From positions 1,566,640-1,630,639 of the forward strand of contig NZ_KI866530.1 of NCBI RefSeq assembly GCF_000511175.1: DNA of 64,000 nt, given 5' to 3'. Below are positions 45,490 to 53,944 of this stretch, piece after piece. Position 1 is the first letter of the stretch. Every line of letters begins with the position of its first letter. The notes under the pieces were generated by a model that saw nothing but the letters and a program-made list of their open reading frames with translations, was not told the origin of the DNA and did not search any database. The position numbers were made by a program, and so were the translations under genes. This DNA is from Sediminibacterium salmoneum NBRC 103935. Lineage in GTDB: Bacteria; Bacteroidota; Bacteroidia; Chitinophagales; Chitinophagaceae.

Positions 45490-45663
45490 TTACTTAAATT
45501 TAAAAGACCTGTCTTTCGCCATGGTTATTTCAGCGTCACGCAGAAGTCCCGCTACCGTGAACTCGGGTTGGTTTACTTGTTGCAACAAGGTTTTGTTCTG
45601 AACAGTACGAAGGAACCAATAAGACCAAATAAACGGAAAGGCAGTTTTAGCAAAAAAGGTGGG
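45490..45663 (-). other. Open frame remnant ending at the peptide gene start
   Basis: A 57-codon open frame without an ATG near its beginning ends TAA one base before the ATG of peptide gene 2. It encodes a protein-like sequence (SYWFLRTVQNKTLLQQ, then FTVAGLLRDAEITMAKDRS). A second minus-strand frame runs from an ATG at 45717 to a stop in the same stretch, and the opposite strand is open too, which suggests a conserved repeat or a decayed gene, not a functional small protein. I cannot name it. The segment is visibly richer in G+C than its surroundings. Confidence 0.35.
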
Positions 45664-45712
45664 TTATTTAACGGTGCTAGAAGTTTTGCTATGCAAACAA
45701 AAAAGTGATATC

Positions 45713-45739
45713 GAATCATAATGATGATACTTATGATTC
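45713..45739. promoter_or_regulatory. Inverted repeat upstream of the peptide genes
   Basis: GAATCATAA (45713-45721) and TTATGATTC (45731-45739) are perfect 9-bp inverted arms around a 9-nt spacer. The site lies about 230 bases upstream of peptide gene 2 and may be an operator; no regulator gene was found in the operon. Confidence 0.4.
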
Positions 45740-45783
45740 AATAAAAGAAAAAAAATCTAAAAACAATAGAGGAATAATACTAG

Positions 45784-45805
45784 AAAAAGACCGTGATTTC
45801 ACGGT
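45784..45805 (-). terminator. Intrinsic terminator after yoeB
   Basis: On the minus strand ACCGTGA-AA-TCACGGT (45790-45805) forms a perfect 7-bp stem followed by CTTTTTC. It lies 41 bases beyond the yoeB stop and separates the toxin-antitoxin transcript from the peptide operon. Confidence 0.75.
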
Positions 45806-45846
45806 ACTGATCTAAACATGGAATTACCATTAAGTCAATAGAATAT

Positions 45847-46119
45847 TTAATCGTAATGAAATCTACATTGAAGGATAATACATTTTTGATCCACTCCTTT
45901 TTTCCCCTCCACTTTGTACACTAGTCTATGTTCTCCAGTAATTCTTCTAGACCAAAAACCTTTTAGATCGTATCTAAGTGGTTCTGGTTTTCCCGTTCCT
46001 TTAAATGGAGTTTTTCTTATCTCTTTTAATAAGTCTTTTATTTTTAGAACGACATCTTCATCTGTTTCAATCCAAAATTGAAAATCGTCCCACCCATTTT
46101 CTGTGAATTCAAAATGCAT
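45847..46119 (-). CDS. yoeB: Toxin YoeB (ribosome-dependent mRNA interferase)
   Basis: A 90-residue RelE-fold toxin of the Txe/YoeB family. Catalytic residues line up by position: E46 in GKPEPLRY, R65 in ITGEHRLVY and a C-terminal His in CRFHYD. YoeB cuts mRNA in the ribosomal A site. The start is the ATG at 46119. It follows the antitoxin gene by 2 bases, the usual arrangement, and the toxin-blocking C-terminus of the antitoxin is intact. Confidence 0.93.
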   Translation of the reverse strand: MHFEFTENGWDDFQFWIETDEDVVLKIKDLLKEIRKTPFKGTGKPEPLRYDLKGFWSRRITGEHRLVYKVEGKKGVDQKCIILQCRFHYD

Positions 46120-46121
46120 GG

Positions 46122-46370
46122 TTATAATTCAAATTTTTTGGTAACCCCTTTTTCCAATTGATCTATAGATTCACGAAGTCTGTTTCTATTAGCAGCAGTA
46201 GACAACAGGTGTCCTGTTTCTGAAAGCGAATTGTATTCTTTCAAAGAAAGGATAACAACCGCCTCTTCTTCCGCAGTTCTTGACACAATCAGGGTGTCCG
46301 ATGATTTGGTCACATCATCTAAATATTTTTTCATATTACTTCTTAATTGTGAAATAGAAACTGCTTGCAT
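46122..46370 (-). CDS. yefM: Antitoxin YefM (Phd/YefM family)
   Basis: An 82-residue Phd/YefM antitoxin, from ATG 46370. The N-terminus [20 protein letters not shown] is the conserved DNA-binding fold, followed by '[14 protein letters not shown]' and a C-terminal toxin-binding tail ([11 protein letters not shown]). An upstream TTG-type start was rejected. The operator repeats upstream match the geometry known for YefM. Confidence 0.92.
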   Translation of the reverse strand: MQAVSISQLRSNMKKYLDDVTKSSDTLIVSRTAEEEAVVILSLKEYNSLSETGHLLSTAANRNRLRESIDQLEKGVTKKFEL

Positions 46371-46388
46371 AACTTCAAATTGTAGTAA

Positions 46389-46431
46389 CAAAGGTAATAA
46401 ATTACATTAAAACGTACAAAATAACGTACAA
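46389..46431 (-). promoter_or_regulatory. yefM-yoeB promoter and operator
   Basis: On the minus strand TTG (46417-46419), a 20-nt spacer and TACCTTTG (46389-46396) form a good TTG-N20-TAnnTTTG promoter. TTGTACGTT occurs twice, 12 bases apart (46411-46419 and 46423-46431), overlapping the -33 element. YefM-YoeB operators in enterobacteria use TGTACA-like hexamers 12 bp centre to centre; the repeats here (TGTACG) have the same spacing. Confidence 0.7.
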
Positions 46432-46561
46432 TTAATACTATCGGTATATTTTTTCACCATTTTCAAAAAAACGATAGAGCCTACCCCCTCCGTGAAACAT
46501 TCTTGTGAAACAATTTTCACTAAAGACCGCCATACTCTCGCAAAAACCACAACATAGCCCC

Positions 46562-46592
46562 AAAAAAAACAGCCCCTCAAAATGGAGGAGCT
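46562..46592 (-). terminator. Intrinsic terminator after atpC
   Basis: On the minus strand AGCTCCTC-CATTTT-GAGGGGCT (46571-46592) forms an 8-bp stem with one G-T pair and is followed by GTTTTTTTTG. It lies 54 bases beyond the atpC stop. Confidence 0.75.
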
Positions 46593-46645
46593 ATTCAAAC
46601 TTATAAGAGAAATTTATTATTTCGTTTCAGCAAAAGGCTGTGCCA

Positions 46646-46897
46646 CTATAAGGCAACTGCCCCTTCTACCAGCACGGTTACTTTGTTGTTCAACACTTCA
46701 ACAAAACCGCTTTGGATAGAGTACTTTTCTACTTCTTTCTTATCCTTTAAAATTTTCAGGTTACCCTTACCCAAGGCACTTACCAATGGCGCGTGCTTAT
46801 CAAGGATTTCGAATAAACCACTTATACCAGGCAACTGTACACCGTACACTTCACCACTGTATAATTTTTTTTCAGGCGTTAATATTTCTAGAATCAT
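46646..46897 (-). CDS. atpC: ATP synthase F1 subunit epsilon, short form
   Basis: An 83-residue epsilon subunit that links the catalytic head to the rotating c-ring. It contains the N-terminal beta-sandwich ('LEILTPEKKLYSGEVYGVQLPGISGLFEIL') and stops where the C-terminal helical hairpin would begin; E. coli AtpC has 139 residues. The missing helical domain is the part that inhibits the enzyme in other bacteria. Short epsilon subunits are usual in Bacteroidota, so this is probably not a truncation. It follows atpD by 3 bases; the other ATP synthase genes are elsewhere. Confidence 0.92.
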   Translation of the reverse strand: MILEILTPEKKLYSGEVYGVQLPGISGLFEILDKHAPLVSALGKGNLKILKDKKEVEKYSIQSGFVEVLNNKVTVLVEGAVAL

Positions 46898-46900
46898 AAA

Positions 46901-48457
<1,557 letters not shown>

Positions 48458-48721
48458 CTAGTCCTTTTTTTTCTTGAAAATTGAAAAGAGGGACTGGGCC
48501 ACGGGAACCAGTTTTAAAATATTCCATGCCCCGGCCAGGCTGGCAGTGGTTAAAACCGCGGGAACAATGGCTCCGGAGGCTTTTTTAAAGAGTTGGGAGG
48601 GGATTTTAGCTGCCCGCTCACCCAGGTCCTTCTCCTGACTGGCCAGGTGCCCTTTTAGCTGGGCGATGGCTTTCTGGAGTTCTTCCTGGTTGCTGATAGA
48701 TGGAGGCGTAAAGGCTGGCAT
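48458..48721 (-). CDS. Small membrane-associated protein of the YtxH/holin-X cluster
   Basis: An 87-residue protein: a helical N-terminus (EELQKAIAQLKGHLASQEKD), a short hydrophobic segment near residues 50-72 and a basic C-terminus FKKKKD. It shows no clear family. It is the third gene of a trio with a YtxH protein and a holin-X-like protein, an arrangement that parallels E. coli yqjD-yqjE-yqjK, where the third product is also short. A role with the other two at the membrane is inferred from context. Confidence 0.55.
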   Translation of the reverse strand: MPAFTPPSISNQEELQKAIAQLKGHLASQEKDLGERAAKIPSQLFKKASGAIVPAVLTTASLAGAWNILKLVPVAQSLFSIFKKKKD

Positions 48722-48741
48722 GGTAAAAGCGATATGGGTGG

Positions 48742-49080
48742 TTACTTAAAAAGATTTTTAATGATGGAATTGCGAACCCCGCCGGCGATGGATTTCTGGA
48801 AAATCAGCACTAAAACGGCCAATCCCAGAAAAAAAGCTGCTACATAGCCAAAACCCTTCACCAGACTACCTGTGAGGTCGGTTAAATAATAGGCAGCCAT
48901 GATCCCCCCGAAAATAAGGGCAAAGACAAACAAAACACCCAGAATGGTCAAGAGGGCGCCTGCCGCCATTTTATCACTTACTTTATCGGCCACCTGCATT
49001 TTGGCCAAAAGGATTCTGTTCTGAATATAATCTTCCAGTTCCTGCTTGGCGTCTTTAAAAAATTGATTGGAGTCGGACAT
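48742..49080 (-). CDS. Holin-X/YqjE-like membrane protein
   Basis: A 112-residue protein with a helical N-terminus (about 35 residues), two membrane helices near residues 44-66 and 74-96, and a basic tail. It resembles the DUF1469/Phage_holin_3_6 (Actinobacterial holin-X) family to which E. coli YqjE belongs. Despite the family name there is no phage context here. It lies 12 bases after the YtxH gene and 20 before the small third gene. Confidence 0.72.
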   Translation of the reverse strand: MSDSNQFFKDAKQELEDYIQNRILLAKMQVADKVSDKMAAGALLTILGVLFVFALIFGGIMAAYYLTDLTGSLVKGFGYVAAFFLGLAVLVLIFQKSIAGGVRNSIIKNLFK

Positions 49081-49092
49081 GGCTTGCTTCTT

Positions 49093-49335
49093 CTAGGCTT
49101 CTGAAACTTTGTTTTCTAATTCTTTCACCAGCTGTTTGGCTTTAGCCAATAGTTCTTCTACATTCTCTTTGGCTTTGCCATAGGTTTCCTGCATATCTTC
49201 TTTAATTTCATCCGTATCAATATTCATATTGGCCAGTAACTCTTTTCCTTTATCGGAACTCAGGTACAAAGCCAATGCTGAACCAGCCAATACTCCCAGC
49301 AATAAACCGGAAATGAATTTATTGTTCTCGCTCAT
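49093..49335 (-). CDS. YtxH domain-containing protein
   Basis: An 80-residue protein with one N-terminal membrane helix (FISGLLLGVLAGSALALYLS) immediately followed by 'SSDKGKELLAN', the YtxH motif, and a long acidic helix (KEDMQETYGKAKENVEELLAKAKQL). This matches YtxH/YqjD-type proteins, often induced by stress and, in E. coli YqjD, reported to bind ribosomes. It is the first gene of the trio. Confidence 0.82.
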   Translation of the reverse strand: MSENNKFISGLLLGVLAGSALALYLSSDKGKELLANMNIDTDEIKEDMQETYGKAKENVEELLAKAKQLVKELENKVSEA

Positions 49336-49365
49336 AAATAATACATTTGATACAAGTTACGAAAA

Positions 49366-50430
49366 ATGCAACAAGACCATAAGATAAACCGCTATATTTT
49401 TCTGGGCGTCATGCTATTGTTCGCGGCGTTTTTGTTTTATACATTAAAACAATTTTTCACTGCGTTCCTTGCTGCTACTATATTCTATGTGCTCAGTAAA
49501 CCCAGCGTAGAATTTCTGGTGAAGAAAAAAAACTGGAGCAAAACAGCTGCTGCCGTATTAGTGATAGTGGTGTCTTTCTTTATCATTCTGCTGCCTTTCT
49601 CTTTTTTGGCGGGCATGTTGTATCAAAAAGCCTTGTTGATTGCAGGCAATACGGATGCATTTTTAGAACCCCTAAAGCAATTGGATGAGCAACTAAAAAT
49701 GGAATACCATTTTGAACTCTTATCAGAAAAAAACCTGAGCGGCATTCAGAATTATTTTACTGATTTTATCAGCAGTATTCTCAGTCAGGGATTACACTTA
49801 CTCAGCGCCATGGGTATGATGTACTTCATTTTGTTTTTCATGATTGCGAACCTAAACAGAATGGAAGCTGCCATCGTTTTTTATCTGCCCTTTAAGCGCG
49901 AAAAAATTATGTTGTTTGCCAACGAACTCAGGGCACAGACCGTGAGCAATGCCATTGGGGTTCCTATGATTGCCATTATTCAGGGAGGACTGGCCTGGTT
50001 ATATTATATGTGGGTAGGATTACCAGAGCCTGGTTTCTGGGGCGTACTCACAGGTTTGTCATCCGTGATTCCGATTATAGGCGCCGGATTAATCTGGGTA
50101 CCGGTGAGTATTTATATCATGGCCAATATTGGACTGGGCTATGGCATTGGACTAATCGCCTGGGGATCCCTGGTGATGGGCGTAATGGACAATGTGGTAC
50201 GATTTGTACTGGCTAAAAAAATGGCAGATGTTCATCCGCTGGTTACATTGCTAGGCGTAATCATGGGCTTGCAATATTTTGGTATCACCGGATTAATCTT
50301 TGGCCCCTTGATTATTTCTTACTTCCTGATCTTATTAAAAATCTACTACCAGGAATTTCAGCATACGCCCACCATTATGAAGAAAAAGAAAGTGGCGAGC
50401 AAGCATTTTAAGCTTCCGTTTTTAAAATAG
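49366..50430 (+). CDS. AI-2E family transporter
   Basis: A 354-residue polytopic protein with about eight helices, the layout of the AI-2E (PerM/TqsA) family. 'GVLTGLSSVIPIIGAGLIWVPVSIYIMANIG' and 'LGVIMGLQYFGITGLIFGPL' are conserved there. Family members export autoinducer-2, act as Na+/H+ antiporters or have other cargo, so the substrate stays open. Its 3' end overlaps that of the convergent glpF-like gene by 9 bases. Confidence 0.85.
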   Translation: MQQDHKINRYIFLGVMLLFAAFLFYTLKQFFTAFLAATIFYVLSKPSVEFLVKKKNWSKTAAAVLVIVVSFFIILLPFSFLAGMLYQKALLIAGNTDAFLEPLKQLDEQLKMEYHFELLSEKNLSGIQNYFTDFISSILSQGLHLLSAMGMMYFILFFMIANLNRMEAAIVFYLPFKREKIMLFANELRAQTVSNAIGVPMIAIIQGGLAWLYYMWVGLPEPGFWGVLTGLSSVIPIIGAGLIWVPVSIYIMANIGLGYGIGLIAWGSLVMGVMDNVVRFVLAKKMADVHPLVTLLGVIMGLQYFGITGLIFGPLIISYFLILLKIYYQEFQHTPTIMKKKKVASKHFKLPFLK

Positions 50431-51129
50431 GGTAGTATAAACAGCTCCGGCTAAATAAGCTCCTAAAATAGGGCCCACAATGGGAACCCATGCATATTCC
50501 CAATCCGCACTTACTTTGTTTTTCATTGGCAGAATAGCATACATAATACGCGGGCCCAGGTCACGGGCAGGATTGATGGCATAACCCGTTGGACCACCAA
50601 AACTTAAACCAATACCCAGCACCACCAAGGCCACGGGCAAAGCATCAAAAGAGCCCAATGCATGTTCTCCTTTGGAGAGGAATAAAACCGCCAGCATAAA
50701 AATAAACGTAGCTAAAAATTCGGTTAGAAAATTTTGGGTTGGATTCCGAATGGCAGGATCCGTGCAAAAGCAAGCCCGCTGCGTTGCGCCATCTGCGGTT
50801 GCATAAAAATGATCCTTGTAAATAACAAATACAAGAAACTGACCCAGCATGGCTCCCAGTAATTGAGCCAGCAAATATTGCGGCACCAGGGACCATTCAA
50901 ACTTTCCGAGAGAAGCCAATCCAATCGTTACCGCTGAATTCAAATGCGCACCACTAGAAGCAGCCGCCATATACACCCCGATAAACACCGCCATACTCCA
51001 GCCAAACGTGATGGCAATTAAGCCCCCATTGTTTCCTTTGGTTTTATTTAAAACCACATTGGCCACCACTCCATTACCAAAGGCAATGATGGTAGCGGTT
51101 CCTAAGAGTTCAGCGATGAATGCATTCAT
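50422..51129 (-). CDS. glpF: Glycerol uptake facilitator (aquaglyceroporin)
   Basis: A 235-residue MIP family channel with six helices. The second signature is complete (NPARDLGPR, with the Asp after Arg that marks aquaglyceroporins), while the first NPA box reads NSA (AHLNSAVT). Glycerol passage is supported by the neighbours, glpD 9 bases upstream and glpK further upstream in the same operon direction. Confidence 0.88.
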   Translation of the reverse strand: MNAFIAELLGTATIIAFGNGVVANVVLNKTKGNNGGLIAITFGWSMAVFIGVYMAAASSGAHLNSAVTIGLASLGKFEWSLVPQYLLAQLLGAMLGQFLVFVIYKDHFYATADGATQRACFCTDPAIRNPTQNFLTEFLATFIFMLAVLFLSKGEHALGSFDALPVALVVLGIGLSFGGPTGYAINPARDLGPRIMYAILPMKNKVSADWEYAWVPIVGPILGAYLAGAVYTTLF

Positions 51130-51138
51130 GATTTGAAT

Positions 51139-52788
51139 TTACTGAATTATGTATTGTTGTGCTAATTGAATAAAGGATTGCACTTGCTCCTCTCTTTGTT
51201 CATTGGACCAATGCAATTCTTTTTGAAGAATGGCTGCAACGGCTGGCGCAATTTCAATGGCGGCTCTGGCATCTAGGAAGAGCAGTCTGTTGCGGCGCGC
51301 AAGAAAATCTTCCACGGTTTTAACGTATTTGCAGCGCGCCGCAACAACCACATCCACCGCGCGAATGGCATAGGCACCAACAGAATGGTCAGCGCCATCC
51401 GAACTTGAAATTTTCTTTACCTCCTGAAACAAGTGCGCCCCCAATGAAGGGGCTTCTTTCAATAGCTGTTCAGCTAATTTTTGCGAATCACCTAAATCGC
51501 CTATCGGCAAATCTTTGGTAATGCATTTTCGCTCGACAGATTTGTCACTGGATTTCGATTTCTTATTCAGTTTCGCTGCGGACTTACCCCCTTCAAGTCT
51601 TCCAATAAAGACAGCATTGTTCACGGCGTCTTCGGCCATCTTTCGATAAGTGGTCCATTTTCCTCCGGTAATCGTAACCATTTTGCTGGGAGAAACCACC
51701 AGGGTATGATCGCGGGAGAGCATGGACGAAACGTTTGTGCCTGCTGCTTTTACCAGCGGTCTTAATCCCACAAAAACACTGAGCACATCTGCTTTGGTGA
51801 GTTGGGCATTGCAGTAGCGATTGAAATGATCCAAAAGAAAAATAATTTCTTCCGCCAGCGGCAGCGGCTCTGCTTCAATATGATCCACATGGGTATCGGT
51901 AGTGCCTACTACCACTTTGCCCTGCCAGGGCACGGCAAATAAAACGCGACCATCATCGGTCTTGGGAATCATGAGCGCATTAGTACCTTTAAAATGTTTG
52001 GCATCAATCACCAGGTGAATCCCCTGCGAAGGATAAACCAGCGTATCAGCATTCGGGTCATCCATTTGCAAAACCGCATCCGTAAAAACGCCGGTTGCGT
52101 TGATCACTGTTTTGCAGGAAACTTTTTGGGGCGCGGGGACCGAAGTCCTGTGTTCGCTGCCGCTGGTCGCCTGGTCTCTGGCACCCGCCTGCAAAGTATC
52201 CGCAAGCTCCACTCCTACAATAATCCCCTTCTCTTTAATCAAACCCACAGCCTTCGTATAGTTCATTACTGTTGCGCCATAACGCTCTGCCGTATGAACT
52301 AAGTCAATGCAGAGTTCCGCATCATTGAACTGACCATCGTAATATAAAATGCCGCCCACCAACTTCGCAGGGTTCAGTGCAGGCAATAATTCTATCGTTT
52401 TCTTGCGAGAGAGCAATTGGGTTTTACCCAATGATAATTTCCCTGAAAGAATATCATACACTTTCAGCCCAACGCTGTAATAAAACTTTTCCCATAAGCT
52501 GAAAACGGGTACCACAAAGGGTTGCGTGCCCGTAACATGTGGTGCATTTTTGAGTAATCTGCCGCGTTCGGCTAACGCCTCGCGCACCAATTTAATATTC
52601 CCCTGCGCCAGATAACGAACTCCACCATGCACCAACTTCGTAGAACGGCTTGAAGTACCCTTTCCAAAATCGTATTGTTCCACCAACAAAGTCTTATACC
52701 CCCGCGAAGCCGCGTCCACTGCTGCACCACAACCTGTTGCACCGCCGCCGATGATTACTATATCATATGTAGTGTTCAAATCATTCAT
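51139..52788 (-). CDS. glpD: Glycerol-3-phosphate dehydrogenase (FAD-dependent)
   Basis: A 549-residue membrane-associated flavoprotein that oxidises glycerol-3-phosphate to dihydroxyacetone phosphate. The N-terminal FAD motif is IVIIGGGATGCGAAVDAASRG, and 'GTSSRSTKLVHGGVRYL' and 'TGGKWTTYRKMAEDAV' are conserved in GlpD. The start codon directly follows the stop of the Fic gene without a gap, so it is probably coupled to it. glpF follows. Confidence 0.95.
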   Translation of the reverse strand: MNDLNTTYDIVIIGGGATGCGAAVDAASRGYKTLLVEQYDFGKGTSSRSTKLVHGGVRYLAQGNIKLVREALAERGRLLKNAPHVTGTQPFVVPVFSLWEKFYYSVGLKVYDILSGKLSLGKTQLLSRKKTIELLPALNPAKLVGGILYYDGQFNDAELCIDLVHTAERYGATVMNYTKAVGLIKEKGIIVGVELADTLQAGARDQATSGSEHRTSVPAPQKVSCKTVINATGVFTDAVLQMDDPNADTLVYPSQGIHLVIDAKHFKGTNALMIPKTDDGRVLFAVPWQGKVVVGTTDTHVDHIEAEPLPLAEEIIFLLDHFNRYCNAQLTKADVLSVFVGLRPLVKAAGTNVSSMLSRDHTLVVSPSKMVTITGGKWTTYRKMAEDAVNNAVFIGRLEGGKSAAKLNKKSKSSDKSVERKCITKDLPIGDLGDSQKLAEQLLKEAPSLGAHLFQEVKKISSSDGADHSVGAYAIRAVDVVVAARCKYVKTVEDFLARRNRLLFLDARAAIEIAPAVAAILQKELHWSNEQREEQVQSFIQLAQQYIIQ

Positions 52789-53838
52789 TTAAAAGTAGGC
52801 ATTCACTGCAAATTCAAATTGATTGATAAATACATGCTTAAATGGGGACAAATTATTTTGCTCATAGAAAACAAGCATCGCCTTTTTATATTCAATTGAA
52901 TCAATGGTTCTGAATGATATAGGACAGTAATGATGATTCATCAATATGGCATTACTAATAATTCTCGCTGTTCTTTTATTGCCATCAGAAAATGGCTGTA
53001 TGTAAGAGATTAATACCAACGCCAACAAAGATTTTTCAAATACATTGCTTTTTGCATTAATTAAAGCGCACATTGATTCAAGTGCCTCTTTAATTTGATA
53101 TTCGTTATCCAAAGGCGTATAATTCGTTCCCGTAATTCCCACTCTACCACTACGGATATTTCTTTTAATATCTAACTCTTTAACCAGTATACTGTGAATG
53201 TCTTCAATGCCAGCAACAGTGATTGGATCTACATAATTTGTATGCTCAATAATAAAATCAATGGCTGCTTTATGATTTAGCAACATGGTTGCTTCATCTT
53301 TCGTTTTACCTGCAGCCGTTTCTTTGTCTTTCAACAATCTTTCTGTTTCTAACAAAGAATAGGTATTTCCTTCAATTTGAGATGACTTCCAACTTAAATC
53401 AATAGCCAATCTTTCTAACTCTTTTTGAAATTCAACTTGAGTTAATTTGGACGAATTATTGGTAAACTTCTTTTGTAGATTATTCAATAGATCCAACTCA
53501 GATTTTGTAAAGAGGGTAACATTATATAAAGTTTCTTCTATCAAGTCCAGATTGAACTTATCCTGAATTTTACGTTCATCAATCTCTTTCTCAAAATAAT
53601 GCTCAACATTTATTGGACGAATGATATTGTACGATGCGCTGAGATCGTATTTCCTGCTTTTCAATTCACCAATTGCAGTAATCAAATCTTCCGCCACTAA
53701 TTCCTGTAGCTTCCTTCTTAAAGTAGCAAGACTTATTGTAAGATTCAACCCATCCAATATTTCCTGAGAAGAACATCTTGGATTATTGGCAATAAAGCCA
53801 ATTATTGCGTCCGTATTATCGGCTAATTTTCTGGGCAT
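52789..53838 (-). CDS. Winged-helix Fic family protein with Gln in place of the catalytic His
   Basis: A 349-residue protein. Residues 1-65 form a winged-helix DNA-binding domain, followed by a Fic domain. The Fic core reads QPFSDGNKRTAR, where the family has HPFxDGNxRxxR. The catalytic His is therefore Gln, which would disable AMP or phosphate transfer as known for other Fic proteins. A class II-type inhibitory motif, SSQIEGN, precedes the core. The start at 53838 is preferred over an upstream TTG that lies inside an operator repeat. Three TTTATCAATCA copies upstream suggest autoregulation. The stop abuts glpD. Confidence 0.85.
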   Translation of the reverse strand: MPRKLADNTDAIIGFIANNPRCSSQEILDGLNLTISLATLRRKLQELVAEDLITAIGELKSRKYDLSASYNIIRPINVEHYFEKEIDERKIQDKFNLDLIEETLYNVTLFTKSELDLLNNLQKKFTNNSSKLTQVEFQKELERLAIDLSWKSSQIEGNTYSLLETERLLKDKETAAGKTKDEATMLLNHKAAIDFIIEHTNYVDPITVAGIEDIHSILVKELDIKRNIRSGRVGITGTNYTPLDNEYQIKEALESMCALINAKSNVFEKSLLALVLISYIQPFSDGNKRTARIISNAILMNHHYCPISFRTIDSIEYKKAMLVFYEQNNLSPFKHVFINQFEFAVNAYF

Positions 53839-53845
53839 GAAAGAT

Positions 53846-53925
53846 TTTATCAATCATAAATATAATATTTATCAATCAAAAAAAGGGTTAAATGAGTTAT
53901 AAGTTGCCATTTTTTGATTGATAAA
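53846..53925 (-). promoter_or_regulatory. Repeated TTTATCAATCA operator-like sites upstream of the Fic gene
   Basis: The 11-mer TTTATCAATCA occurs at 53846-53856 and 53868-53878 in direct orientation, and as its exact reverse complement TGATTGATAAA at 53915-53925. The copies lie between the ATPase gene and the Fic gene, within 90 bases of the Fic start, a likely binding site for its winged helix. Confidence 0.65.
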
Positions 53926-53944
53926 TAACATGTGCTTCAAAAGT

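Noticed and set aside
45334..45708. 124-codon open frame on the plus strand across the peptide genes
   Set aside because: It runs opposite to the precursor genes, its product has no domain-like pattern and its first half is antisense to a clear GG-leader precursor. Only the part beyond the peptides is mentioned as a possible relic.
46407..46598. 63-codon minus-strand frame between yefM and atpC
   Set aside because: It overlaps both the yefM operator repeats and the atpC terminator hairpin and encodes no recognisable pattern.
48742..49335. Phage origin for the holin-like gene
   Set aside because: No phage structural, lysis or integration genes surround it. The YtxH neighbour and gene order match the YqjD/YqjE-type cellular cluster.
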